A DNA stretch of 64,000 bases from Neonectria sp. B-13 (lineage: Eukaryota; Ascomycota; Sordariomycetes; Hypocreales; Nectriaceae): contig NOKP01000007.1 of NCBI GenBank assembly GCA_002682825.1, positions 1,674,001 to 1,738,000 of the forward strand, in the 5' to 3' direction. The notes below the pieces were generated by a model, which saw nothing but the letters and a program-made list of their open reading frames with translations, ran no database searches and was not told the DNA's origin. The first letter of the stretch is position 1. The number at the start of each line of letters is the position of its first letter. Shown in pieces: positions 22,448 to 34,570 of the stretch. Both the position numbers and the translations under genes were made by a program.

Positions 22448-25229
22448 GCAGTCATCGCGGGTTTGATGGAGCAGACGCCTCGAGTCCTGGCCGTCTGTGT
22501 CCTCGGTGAAGAAGGCGGCCAGCGTCTACAAAGCTGATGGTTTCATGATGAATTGTACGTCTAGTGTGCCGGTGATGCCGAATATTTCCCAACAACCTCT
22601 TGTCTTGTTGACATGCTTTTGACTTCGGGCGCGGTTCTATAAGTCAAGACCAACGTTTCGCTGACAATGATGGGGAGCAAGCGCCAAGATGTTCAGGTAC
22701 GGGAATCCAAGTGGTGCCCTATACTGCAGTCTCACATAGCAATATTTTTGGTTGCATTTTGAACCCGCACAATACCATGCTTGGAGCAAGAGGATCGAGC
22801 GGAGGCGACGGAGCTCTCGTTGCACTTCACAGATCACCTATTTAGTCTTGGACTGATATCACTGGTACGTCGGGAGCTTCATCACGTCGGGGCAGGAAGA
22901 GTGACAGATGGTCAATCTCCTTGTTCAGGCACCATCCGTGTTTCAGTCTTGTGCAGTGGTGCGTGTGACTTCAAGCCCACGGTATCCCGTGTGCGGGTGC
23001 AGTGACCCAGGCCTCAAGTTTATCGACGCTTGTGCAAGGCCTCGGCCAACGACATCGAAACGTTTCAATGTTCGATCAGGCTGTCATCAGTGCTCATCCG
23101 GCCAACCTCGACTCCACGTCTATTCAAGCCCCTTGGAGGACTCCGTCTTCCAACCGAACAGAGATGCTTCGGCTTGGTATTCTGTCCGGGTCTCATCATT
23201 TCCGTTACACCCGCCGATCCAGAACGCTTTACCAAAGGCCGTTGAAGTGCTGAACGGGAAGAGAGCTGAGATCGTTGAAGACTGGGGAAAATTATGGAAT
23301 TATCACCAGCTAGATGCAGTCAGATACCCGGTACTGTACGCTTGCATTAGCACTTGTTCACCGGGAATCAGCATGGATTTAATTGAGTACTAACGTAGGG
23401 TCCAGGGTCATTTTTCGGCTACTCAATCAATAGCTCTCGGAAAGGTGCCGTTTCTTTGGGAACGCGTGTCGCTTTAAATTTCCAGATGCGGCGTCATGTG
23501 CTGTAGCTAGCTACGACAGTTGACACTCGTGGTTGCTCATAGGTTCTGTTCTTACAGATTGGGCGGCAACTGACTCGTACCAATCTCCGTGGATGAGTGA
23601 AAATTTGGTCTGAAACGACTACTCCCTATTGTTGGCAGGCCGCTTGTTATGGCCCCCGGGAACGGGTACAGCAGCCGGTCAGCCTGATGCGCAGACACGG
23701 CCAGCACCTTGGCGATAGAGGTGCCCAGTGAAGATACAGGGACCAACTCCATTGAAGGAGGCAGGATGGATGGCCTCAGGGTTAGTGATCGCCGGTCTGT
23801 CGGGGCTGGGGCAGGTTTAGTCTAGTTAGTGTAACCCTGACAGCTGACACAACGATGCGCGGACGCGCCTGGGTGGATGTGGCAGTAATCAGCTTGGACC
23901 TCGTCGCTACGCCGCCACGAGGTTGTCGGGGGTTTCGCGAGTGTGAAGATCAAGCGGAATAACCGCCATGCTGAACTGGGCAATTGCGTCGCAACTGCGA
24001 CGTCTCTCGTAGGTGGCCTAGCCGTCCAAGTATCCCTGCAGGAATTCGTCCAGTACAACGTCATCTGTCAAAGGAAGCTGGAGGTCCCAAGCCATTCCAC
24101 AACCGTTGTGTTGGCCCGCTGTCTCCGCCCTTGGTGGCGTAGCATCCGCCAGGGGAACCTGCTTGATCTAGATGATTTTGAAACAAAGCCATAAGCCACA
24201 AGTGTTGCCGCTACCCAGGATGCTCTGATGGCCACGCGTTGTAGCCTGAGCAGTCGTTTTTGCACCGTCGCCATGGCCTGAGCATGTATGCGGGGAAATG
24301 GGCCTCTCGTTCTGTCAAATCCGGGGTTCACTGCAAGATGATCATTCTCATCAATCAGTGATCGTGATCGTTCAGGTTGAGGGCTGAAGCACCCCATACC
24401 CCAGGTTTAGCCAGGGGTACCAGCCCATAAATCAGTCGGTGCAATGCCCGGTTTAACTCTAGAACGGTCAATAGAACCGGCTAGTCCTTGGCCGTTGGCT
24501 TAGCGAGAGCAGCGCCAGTGCTCGTAACCCTTGTTCCTACGGAGAAATCTGCTTGTTCCAGGAAGGATTCTTGGCGCCCTTCTGCCACCAACAGAGGCTA
24601 GCGAGGCAGATCCGGCTCGGCGGGGAATTAGGCGAAGCATGCTACCGAGCCCCGGACCTGGTGTCGAAGCTTCCGGGGACACAATGCGCGCGTTTCTAGT
24701 CAGCCGCTGGGAGGGGTTTTCCCCTTTCAGATGACCTTTCAGATGACTGACATGTCGCGTGGTGACACTTGCGTTCGTACATCTTCCAATCCAATGGCAA
24801 GCTTCGTCAGGGGATTGACGTTGGGCTTGAGTCGTGCGAGTACGAGTGAACGAATGAAGCCCTCAATACAAGCTGGGGGCCGTCTGTTACCACCTCGATA
24901 GAGTAGATCCGATCAGGAACCTTGAAAGTATAAACCAGGTTCCAGGCCTCCCGTTAAGGTGCGCCATCTGCCCGTCGCGTGTTACATCGCCGGCCTGGAA
25001 GCGACATGATGGCCCCCCCCTATCCTGTCCCGGTGGGGTGGAGATGCAAGTCTCACGCCTAACCCCAAAGCATGAGTTAAATCATAACATGTGCAAGCCT
25101 AGAGTTCTCCTATTCCAGGGTTTGCTTTACCAGGATTCCCACATAACTATCCATGGCCCACGGCTTGCCCCACACGCTGATCTTGAACGTGTTGGACAAT
25201 ATTCAACGTCCAGTGCAGACCGAGTCGCC
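22448..25229. other. Intergenic, 2.8 kb, no gene recognised
   Basis: Only short, overlapping frames (for example at 22908-23393, 23822-24064 and 24500-24682), none with domains or coherent splice structure. A run of nine C residues occurs at 25013-25021. The last few hundred bases are the promoter of the receptor gene. Confidence 0.4.
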
Positions 25230-26771
25230 ATGAGGTGGGCTATTCCTCTGCTGTTTGCCCTGCTACCAGGCTGGTGTGCGGCGGCAGAGAATAGAACGTC
25301 GGCGCTGCTCTCCAGCTTGCCAACATGCCCAGTACGTCTCTTAAGGCCTTCGATTGTGCTCATACGCTTGCTAACTCCTCAAGTAGAAATCCTGCCTTAG
25401 CGATGCCATATCAAACTCCATCTGCGATTCCAGCAATGCGACCTGCATTTGCACCGAGGAAAAGCTCTTGCCAGGAGCCGCCTTGTGTATATCCGAAGGC
25501 TGTACGGTGAGGGAATATCTTAGTATGCCACCCTCTCGCTACATATTCCAATGTCAGTAGACGCTGACCTGAATAGCTTCGATTAATGGAACCAACACCT
25601 ACTGTGGCGTACCGGTCCGCGACAAGACGCAGCTCTTTATCGATGTCACAATTGTGCTTGGCGTCATATCTGCGCTATTTGTCCTCCTGCGTGTCGGATC
25701 CAAGGTTTTCCTCACCAAGTCGGACTTCGGCTTGGACGATCTCTTCATCCTCCTCACTCTTCTTGTTGGGTTCCCTTCGACTGCGATGAACATCCATGGA
25801 ACAGCTGGCCATGGGGAGGGCAGAGATATCTGGGCCCTCGAATTCGATGACATCACCACCTTCTCGTTTTACTTCTATCTCCTCGAAGTCTTCTACTTCG
25901 CGCAAGTTTCCCTCTTGAAGATGTCTTTATTGTTCTTCTACATTCGGATCTTCTTGGGTCCTGCGCAGAAGCTTCTATGGGGCACGGTAATCGTCAATGC
26001 TGTCTATGGTGTTGTCTTTGTCTTTTTGGCGGCTTTTCAATGCACCCCTGTGGACTTTTTCTGGAAAGGGTGGGATGGCGAGTATGAAGGTCGATGGTAT
26101 GTCATGGCCCCTGTTACCTTGCGCTGAGATGGGAGATTCTAGAGCTAACTCTTCAAAGTCTCAACACGAACGCGATTGGATGGGCAAACGCTGCGGTCAG
26201 CGTTACTATAGACTTATGGATGCTCGCAATCCCTCTATATGAACTTCGAAAGCTGAGACTGCACTGGAAGAAGAAGATCGGCATTTCTCTCATGTTTGTT
26301 GTCGGTACCTTGTGAGTATCCGCTTCCTGGTTCCCACTACTCTTCCAGGTATGAAACTAATATTGTATATCAACAAGTGTCACAGTGGTCTCCATAATTC
26401 GTCTGCAGTTCATTGTAGACCTAGGGTCTTCACATAATCCAACTTATGACCAAACCGATATATCTATCTGGTCGACAGTTGAGATCAACATCGGTATCAT
26501 CTGTGCGTGTATGCCAGCGCTTCGTATCCTACTGGTACGGGTTTTCCCGGTATTTGGCGGTTCAACACAGGACTCGAAATTCCAGGGTTACGGAGATACT
26601 TCTGGGAGGAAGTCGAAAATCAGAAGTCGAAGCCATGCGCTGGTGGAGCTACCGTCTCGTGAAGAACCCATCGCGGTACCAGACCATGGCATTGAACTAA
26701 AACGGACGTATAACGTACAGTACAGTGATGGAGATGAAACTAGCCTGGTAGGCCCTCGCGGGATGAGCTAG
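25230..26771 (+). CDS. CFEM-PTH11-type integral membrane receptor
   Basis: A 434-residue protein: signal peptide (MRWAIPLLFALLPGWCAA), an extracellular eight-cysteine CFEM domain (about residues 30-85), seven transmembrane helices of the fungal rhodopsin-like/PTH11 domain, and a cytosolic tail rich in Ser, Arg and Glu. Exons are 25230-25331, 25387-25522, 25577-26096, 26159-26311 and 26378-26771; phases close. Characteristic blocks are FGLDDLFILLTLL, the helix-3 region FYFAQVSLLKMSLLFFYIRIF, QCTPVDFFWKGWDG, the CLNTNAIGWANAAVSVTIDLW segment, and WSTVEINIGIICACMPALR. In Magnaporthe, PTH11 senses surface cues for appressorium formation; this large family is expanded in plant-associated ascomycetes and most members are uncharacterised, so its ligand and pathway are unknown. 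Confidence 0.9.
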
Positions 26772-28269
26772 AGGTTTCGATAGATAGCCATGCAGGCACG
26801 AACTCATATTTGTTTGTTGTTAAAATAGGCCTGAAGTATGACCAGCTCAACAACCCCTAATCAGCAATTGCCCTCAGGCGGTGCAGCTGTGAACCTGGGA
26901 CACTAATCTAAAAAGCGTGTGTTACACACCTTTTTTATTTGTTTTTATGTAGCACGAAGGATATGCCACAATTATTAAATCTAAATTAGCAGTTGTACGA
27001 GAGAAGCGCTGTTCATTTATCGCCTTAAACTTGGTGTCGCTTAAACTTGATACATCAACTGGAATGTCCATTTGCGTCTAACTTGCCGAGATCCTAATTG
27101 CCATGTTTGTTCTGTATTTGGGAATCTTTGAACTCATAAGCCATCTTAAGTCCAAACCCATTGGTTTCTATGTGTATTGTCTACAACGTCACCAAAACGG
27201 TTCCTCCCTTCTCAAAGCCGAAACGCTCCCTCCACTCTCAGCACAAACTCAAATTGCCAAGTCGGACATCTCATCTTCATAAGTCAAAGTTCTGAATCAA
27301 ACTTTCACATCCCGTGTGAGTCGTGCCCTTTCTTGATCAGAAAGTGCACCTCCACCAGCGGGCAGGCCAAAGTTGGGTTGCCTCTTGTCATAATGGAGAT
27401 GTTCATGAGCATCTTCGGCACCCACAACTTCAAGTCCATGACGACCGTCGCAATCGCCGCAGATAGCATGAATCCAGGGGATAACACAGGCGACACCGGC
27501 TACCCGAAGTTGCATTTTACTACTGTAACAGGACTGGCCACCGTTGCGTTGCTTTTCGAAACCATAATTGGTTCCAAGAGTCGTTCGTCCCCCTGTCGTA
27601 GCTCGGTGGATGACCAAGAAACAGCAGCTCAGTTGCTATTGTGGCAAGTCAATAGCTGTTGAGAAGCTGCGATAACCGGATGGAGAAAAGTGGCTTGCCA
27701 ACTGAATGGACTGGCGGGTTATCACAGACGGCAGAGGCGTTGGGGGCTCTTCTCTGATCAACTAGGTAGATTTGCAGCAGCGATGGCCTTCCAGGTGCAA
27801 GATATTTCCCGTCGGTAAGACCCGTCATGAATTCATCAACCATAAAAAAATGAACTCCCCGTCCGGGATCTGACAATATTGATTTAGTCCTTCCATAAGG
27901 ATATGGAATCGCGGCGCCCTCTCCCAAATGAAGCCAGCGTAGGTAAGGTTGCTCCCAAGGCCGTCAATGGAGATTCAGTCATCTTCATCTTCAGCTCTAT
28001 CGTCATGAAGCGACTAGATCATGGGAACCTTGAAATTCCCCCACGTATCAACACTGGAAAGTCGACTGGCGACGCTGCTGTTCTGGACCAGGTCGAACCA
28101 AGTAGATCTAAGTGCTAAGCCTCCGCCGCACCGTCCAGCTCAAGGTGAGTAGCGCTACACAGCCCCAAGATTTTCTCAAAAGGCATGACGCATCGCAGTC
28201 TACTTTTCCTCGTAGGCATTCGCACTCAATCTACTGCCAACGAAATTCCATTAATGACATATCCCCAAG
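26772..28269. other. Intergenic, gene-poor, relic-like
   Basis: Short frames on both strands (27177-27662 plus; 27305-27496, 27297-27617 and 27649-27927 minus) show no domains. Overlapping frames in the 27.3-27.6 kb block suggest either chance or a decayed gene. AT-rich around 26900-27000. Confidence 0.35.
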
Positions 28270-30170
28270 ATGGATCAGCTCAGCGTAGCAGCTAGTATCG
28301 TCGCGGTGATTCAGATCGCTGACAGAGTCATATCGCTGTACAAGTGTTACCTTGAACTCGCGTGCAGTGCTCCATCAGATCTTCGATTCATCCTGATCGA
28401 GACGTCGGTCCTGAAAATAATCGTAGATAACGTACAATTTCTCGCTCCCAATGGACATGGACGGGCCACTTTGAACACTCTGAATGGGAAAGACGGTCCT
28501 ATCCAAGGTTGTCGCAAAACCCTCGAACAGCCGAGCGGACTATTATTGTCTGAGTATGCGCATGGGACGTCGTGCAACAGATCCAAGAGACGCAAAGCGA
28601 AAGTCATGTTGACAACTCTAGCTTGGCCCTTCAAAGAAAGCACAGCTAGGAAACTGCTGGTGGAGTTAGTATAAGACTATGTTCAATCTTTGCACTTTCC
28701 AGCAGACATCAGGTGAAAACTCAAGTTATATGGGCACTTTGCGTACCAGTTGTAGGTTGCTGATATTGGAGGTAGTCATGACATCAAGAACATCAAAGGC
28801 CAAGCAAGTGGAATCCAGGCAACTCTCACCGGTACCATGTTTCTCAGGCATGTTTGTGTGTTTAATACAAAGGGTACTTGCTAATAGTTCTGTGTGTTAA
28901 GGAGTTTCAACAGCACGAAGTTTACAAGTGGCTTGATGGCATAGATCCATCACCTATCCACCATCGAGCTTTCAGTCAGTATGAATCCGGGACTGGAGAC
29001 TGGGTACTCTGTTCCAATGATTGGAAAGCCCGGACCCCAGGCCAGAAACGCGCACTATGGATCCACGGCATCCCAGGTGCGGGCAAACCGATTCTGACAT
29101 CTCATTTGATCGAGACTGTCAAGACACTGCGATAACGACTCCACAAAAAGCAAAAGCGCATATGCCTACCACTACGATTACTTAGGGCATAGCATGGACG
29201 AAGCATCGCCATCCTTAAAATGGACAATTAGTCAACTATGTCGCAAGGCAAATGCCGTGCCAACCGATTTGTACAAGCTCTACAAGCTCTACAAGCTCTA
29301 CAAGCGCGGTGAGGGGGTGAGCTTGGTAGATCTGCTGAATGTCCTAGAAGCAATTCTCGAGGTATTTGATTGTGTCTATGTCGTCCCAGCTGCCATCAAT
29401 GAGAGCATGTTTAGAATTGACCTACTAAGGGTCCTTCAAGATCTCATCACTAACTCAAGATTTTCGAAGATACGGGTTTTAGTTGCCAGTCAACAGTATG
29501 TCGATATTGAAGAAGTGATGAAGGGGATCTCGGTACAGGTTCCCAAGAGAAACCCTTTACTTATAACAAGTTCAATTGCTAGATAATGTGTATGCTAAGA
29601 TAACTAACCACTACCTGGAGGCCCGTCAAACCCAACTCTGTCCCTAGAGAAACCCTTTACATGACAAAGACATATGACTCTTGACCAAACCCAGCTTAGG
29701 ACGCACCTAAATCTTAAGCGCTGGCTAGCCAGCGTACGAGACAAAACTTTGGAAGCACTGTCCACAAAAGCAAGGGAATATGAGTCATACTATGTCCACT
29801 GTAGATGCCTCTTCATCTTCTAAACATGTAAGTAGGTTCCGCTGGGTCATGTGTCATATTGATACACCGCAGCGTCTAAAATGCGACGGGGTATCATTAC
29901 GAAAGCACTCGCAAACTTGCCGCAAACTCCGGGTGAAACTTATGAGCGGATATTCTTTCAAATCCAGAACGAAGCCTGGCCGGTCGTTCATCACGCATTG
30001 AAGTGGATTTATGCCCATAATTAATTGTGCCAGGACCGCATACATATCTCTAATCTCATCCAAGCGGTGCAAAGAAGCGCCAATAAAGGTGACTTAGGTG
30101 GATATGAGGATTTGCTGCGGAATACGTTCAGCAGCTCCGGCATGAGAAAAGTGGGACTGTTTTCCTTCCA
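28270..30170 (+). pseudogene. Broken NACHT (STAND/NLR-like) gene
   Basis: Remnants of a fungal NOD-like receptor in the expected order but in several frames. From 28270 comes the typical fungal STAND N-terminal helical domain (MDQLSVAASIVAVIQIADRV, ending near ARKLLVELV). From about 28900 comes the lead-in to a NACHT domain and a P-loop GIPGAGKP, in which the Thr/Ser expected after the Walker A lysine is Pro. From about 29160 comes YAYHYDYLGHSMDEASPSLKW, then LEAILEVFDCVYVVPAAINESM, the Walker B region, and LVASQQYVDIEE. From about 29930 comes ETYERIFFQIQNEAWPVVHHALKWIYAH and QDRIHISNLIQAVQRSANK, the usual segment after NACHT. At least three frame changes and several stops separate these parts and no intron set repairs them. 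Intact relatives act in fungal self/non-self recognition and programmed cell death. It is described as broken; no product is expected. Confidence 0.75.
29272..29305 (+). repeat. 9-bp tandem repeat in NACHT relic
   Basis: Three full copies of TACAAGCTC and a partial fourth, encoding a Tyr-Lys-Leu run where relatives have a single Leu-Tyr-Lys unit. A local expansion that kept the frame. Confidence 0.85.
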
Positions 30171-32199
30171 TCCTGGGCCACCGGCGCTCCGGGCGCCGGG
30201 TGCCCCGTACCCGCATGCCCCGGCGATCCACACGCCCAACTCCGGCCCACGGGCTTGACTCTGTAAGCACTCCATTGCTCTCAAAGCCTCAATTTGTAAG
30301 CTCTGCTATTACCAACCCGGAATCAACCATGCCTCTTTGGGTAGTGTACCAAGAAACTGGGTGTGACTCGGCATCAGCATTGACGAATAACAGGGGGACA
30401 GATGACAATGCAGCTTACCGAAGCAACCCTGCACACAGAGATATTGGCAGTGAATCAGGTCGTCATTGGATACTTTGCTGAAGGCTGGGAAAGCCCGCGT
30501 CTGACCACCCATCCTGAACTTGCAGGACCTACGTTGACGTGGCCGCTTACGCCGTTGTCGAGTTCAGGGTGTTGCAAACCGACAGCCAATCCTTCTATGT
30601 AATGTGACAGGGAATAATTAGTAATCAAGAGAGCAATTGTGTACAATACCATAGTGTACACGGCACGCGTCTGGCAAACATAAAAGGCGAGGTGGAAGGC
30701 GCGACTGCGTACTCAATCATCCTAACATCTGCACCGAAAGCATGGCGGTTTATTCAACAGGCGAAATGAATCTTGTTCACACGCAACGGTGCAGTCATGA
30801 CGACTTCCTGGATAGAGTGGGAGCGCCGCAGCGAAATAAAGGTATGCTTCATTCAATACACTACCCAAGTCCCGGCAGAGTGCGCCAATAGTGACTTGAA
30901 CAGTGAAGCACTCGCCGTCCAAGTACTTCGAAGCCCAGTTCTGGGACTTGGAGGAAAGTCCCCTACCTAAGCTTGAGGATGTGCTTAAGAAAAACTTCCC
31001 AAGTTTAAGCGAAGCGCGTGTCGTTGTGTCCAGTCATGGTCAAAATCTCGAATGTCGAGTTCTTATTGTTCTGAACAAGCCACGACGGATGAAGTATTGC
31101 GATCTGGCTATTATCATTGACGGCATACATCAGGTAGAGCCGTGGAGCATCTATGCAAGGGAGACGTTGGTGGGAAGCAATGAACGCTACGAAGATGGGG
31201 TGGAGGGCTTGGTTGTAGTCAAACCTGAATGACTCAAGCAGAGCTTGGCTCTTTGCGTGTAATTACTAGAATCTGCGATGTGTTGGACCTACAAAGGCCC
31301 ATGTGAGCATGAACGCTCCATCTATGACAAAACGGTGAAACAGGTGGACATGTGTCGGGCGAGACGGGATCCTTCTTGCGTAAGAATTTGCCGCATAGGA
31401 CCATGATAAATTGAACACTAAAATCCCTGAGATGTTCTTGCAAAACCACCCGTCGTATTGCAAGCCAGCAGGATTCCGAACTCGTTAACATGTACCTTCA
31501 CAGCCTGTTAAATATCAGTCCCACTAGCTGGTCTTTATCGGTGAGTACCTACACGAACTGCGAAATGCATCTGGGTAAAAATAAATAGCCGTAACCGCAA
31601 GCCTAGTAACGGCCGCGACCGCCAAGCCCGCGAGCTGAAACAGACTGAACATTGCCTGCTCGACCGCTCTCGCAATCTTTAAAGTCCCCTTGGCTCAGAG
31701 TGTGCTGTGACAATAACAATGTAGAAACTTAATATAACTCTTTTTTATGTTAATTATAAACTTTAATAATAGTATCATAAATATTAACAAAAAGAGAACT
31801 ACATTATTATTACCCTTTATACACTCTATATAGATGCCACCTTGTCCAAGGTGACGTTGGCGATGTTCGATGCCACAAACCAGCATTTCGAGGACTTCGA
31901 AAGGCCGCATCGTACATCGAGATTACCACTGAAGTCTTCTCAAAGCGCAGCCTCTACAGTTTGGACGACTGCTGCAGCTTGGGGCAGACCCTAGCGGCCA
32001 GAGTTTGTCCATTGCAAACCACAGTCGGGGCGTGGGATTTGGAAGTTGTAGCATTTTACATGGAAATTATAGTAATTAAAATAGAAAGAGAAAGAGAGAT
32101 TAGAAGATATGATGGTATTTTAACACGTTAAGTGGGGCTGTATAGAGACTTATATCCCGATATTGTATTATTTATCCTTAAGCTAGATGTATTTCAGCT
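30171..32199. other. Gene-poor stretch with GC-rich patch and AT-rich block
   Basis: No confident gene. A GC-rich patch lies at about 30175-30260, directly at the end of the NACHT relic. An AT-rich, poly-A/T block lies at about 31720-31815. A 109-codon frame at 30903-31232 (ESPLPKLEDVLKKNFPSLSE onward) has natural-looking composition but no recognised domain, and its upstream region has no clean exon. Confidence 0.4.
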
Positions 32200-33298
32200 C
32201 TACCTGATCTTCAGAACAGCCTTTCCAAAGTTCTTGCCGGTCAACATGTCAACGAAGCCCTCGGCAGCATTCTCAATGCCTTCAGTTACGTGCAGCTTAG
32301 CTTTTACACTACCGTCAGCAATCCACTTCTGCATATTCTCCTGTTGCTCCTTGACATAAGCCGGCCCGAAGTTGGGGTTTCCAACCAGGAATCCCTCCAT
32401 GGTAATCTGCCTCGCAATAAGCTGGATGAGGCCCTTGATACCCTTCTGCTCAGCGAAAGGCGTGTTGTAGGTATCAATCTAAGTGAATCCATTGTTAGCT
32501 TCTGTTCAGAGAATCAAGGGAAATGGTGCTTACCATGCCACAAACGGGAATTCTTCCGTTGACCTTCATGTTGGCAAGAGCTGCCTCAAGGTGCGCGCCT
32601 CCGACGTTCTCAAAGTAGATGTCAATTCCGTCGGGAGCTAGACGAGGCAGGGCATCGCTAGGCTTTTCCTTCTTGTAGTTGAATCCAGCATCGAAACCCA
32701 GCTCCTTGGTAATGAAGTCGAGCTTCTCATCGGAACCGACTGAGCCGATGACGGTAAGTCCCTCGCGCTTGGCAATCTGTCCCACGACCTGACCAACGGC
32801 ACCAGCTGCGGAGCTGACGAAGATGGTCTCGCCCTTCTGAGGCTTTCCGATCTTGTGTAGGCCGGACCAGGCTGTAAGTCCCGGCATCCCCAGGGGTCCC
32901 AAAAAGAGGGCGAGGTCCAGGTTGTGAGGGTTCTGGATCTTCCTGGTCATTGCCAGTGCTTCCTTGGATACTCGGGCGTACTCTGCGATGGGTACGTAGG
33001 TGACGACGAGATCGCCCTCCTCAAAGCCCGAGGCGTCAGACTTGAGAACTTTGCTGACGGTGCTGTTCGTGATGGGGTCGTCCAGTTGGAAGGCTGGTGA
33101 GTATGACTTGACGGCGGGATCACGCATCTTGCCGCGCAGATAAGGGTCGAATGAGGCACTGAGAATCTCAACAACGAGGCCGCCCTGAGGAGGAGCCTGC
33201 TCCAGATCGATGGGTCGGTCCTCAACAACGAGGTGCTCACCGGCCACCGGCACGCCGGTGGGAGTCTTCTTGTAGACGAAAGTCTTGTTGGAAGTCAT
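32200..33298 (-). CDS. NADP-dependent MDR reductase (prostaglandin reductase/LTB4DH-like)
   Basis: A 347-residue zinc-free medium-chain dehydrogenase/reductase of the leukotriene B4 12-hydroxydehydrogenase / prostaglandin reductase / CurA-like family, which reduces the double bond of alpha,beta-unsaturated carbonyls with NADPH. Exons on the minus strand are 33298-32534 and 32478-32200 (intron GTAAGC to CTTAG); phase closes. Typical blocks are SFDPYLRGKMRD near residue 50, FLGPLGMPGLTAWSGLHKIGKPQKGETIFVSSAAGAVGQVVGQIAK (dinucleotide fold AAGAVGQ at about 165-171), GFDAGFNYKKE, IDIYFENVGG and the C-terminal MLTGKNFGKAVLKI. No zinc ligands are present, as expected. A TATAAA box reads on the minus strand at 33374-33379, 76 nt before the start. 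It stands alone among gene-poor flanks; a role in detoxifying reactive enals/enones is likely by family. Confidence 0.93.
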
Positions 33299-34289
33299 TG
33301 TGAATAAAGGCGACTGTAAGTGAATGAACTGTAGTTGTCGATTGAAAGCCTCAAGAAGATACGACTATGGAGGTTTATATGAAAAGCGAAAATTGCGAGA
33401 AGTGGGACAGTCGGCAAGTTATACGCCGCAATTATACTTTATGCGGGGGTGTGGAATGGCGGGCTCGCCGGCCGGTCCACTCAATCAGTCTACTGACAAT
33501 AACGTCATTGATGGCGAAATGGCCGTCGATGCGAAAAACATTGCCAAACCGCCAACCAATGCACTGTGCGTTGGTCGGCAGCCCGCTATCTCGGGATGCA
33601 GGGGGGTCTCGTCCGTCGACTTCGTGGTGGAACGAGGCCCAAGCACAGTGTACGCAAGAGACTGAAAAGGCGGTCCTTGATTCAATGCAAACGACATGCC
33701 GAGGTCCGGCTCCAAGGCATTGATAATCAACCCGCAAAATGCCATCCAAGCTGGAAGACAAAAGAAGCTGTCGGTGGCGAGAACGCAGGGTCCGTCGAGA
33801 ATATCGTCCTGCTCCTCGGCGCTATTCGCGACACCCACTCCACTTGTGCCGAGGCACAACAGACTCTGGCTGACTAACGGCCTCGGTGATGTGTACGAAA
33901 GGGTGTTTAGCGCAGAAATCTAGTCCGCCCCAACAGCAGATACGAAGTTTGCCTTCAAGCACCCACCAGTCTCCAGGATAACAAGATTGAGTGAGTTGAG
34001 GCGGCGGTGTGGTCATGATTCCCTTCTTGGAACCTCCTCGGCTGTAGTAGAAGACACTGTGAAGCTCTCCAATTGATTCCCCGGCCACAACGGGGCGCTC
34101 GCGTTACATCGCATTTGATTATCGAACTCTGATGTCACCGAACGATCATACAGAGTTGATGGTTGACTCGGATTGTCGCTTTCCCTTGCCAAGGCATACA
34201 CCACTCATGCCATGTAATACAAGTCATTAATCCAGTAGCACCTGTTTATCCCACCTGGGCTGCGAAATCTTACGAAAACGTTCTATTTC

Positions 34290-34570
34290 AGGGTCCACGG
34301 ATTATCGTTGACGTCGAATAGGAAAACACTATAATCGACATTGCGGATGTCCTCGGCGAGGAGGCTGTAAGAGTGTTAGGTGAGCTGATGGGAAAGGAGT
34401 TTGGGGAGTCCATGGTTGCCTGGAGAAGTACGAACGAGAATGGTACAAAGACCAGAAATGGTCGCAGTCAAAACGATATAAACGCCTTTCAGGCAATTAC
34501 AGTCTTGAAGGGCTCACAATATCCTCTTCTTGCGTACCTGAAACTAGTTATCATGGAAACACCCTGGATT
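34290..34570 (+). pseudogene. Possible decayed coding segment (unidentified)
   Basis: One frame reads GPRIIVDVE, then an in-frame TAG, then ENTIIDIADVLGEEAVRVLG and a further run of about 60 residues to VLKGSQYP. The composition (charged, alternating hydrophobic) is more protein-like than its neighbours, and the pattern faintly recalls the C-terminal part of fungal P-loop sulfotransferase-like proteins. I cannot confirm this. No start, splice structure or complete domain is present. Confidence 0.2.

Noticed and set aside
22448..25229. Several 60-160-codon frames as candidate genes
   Set aside because: They overlap in multiple frames, have no splice partners or domains, and none shows a conserved pattern.
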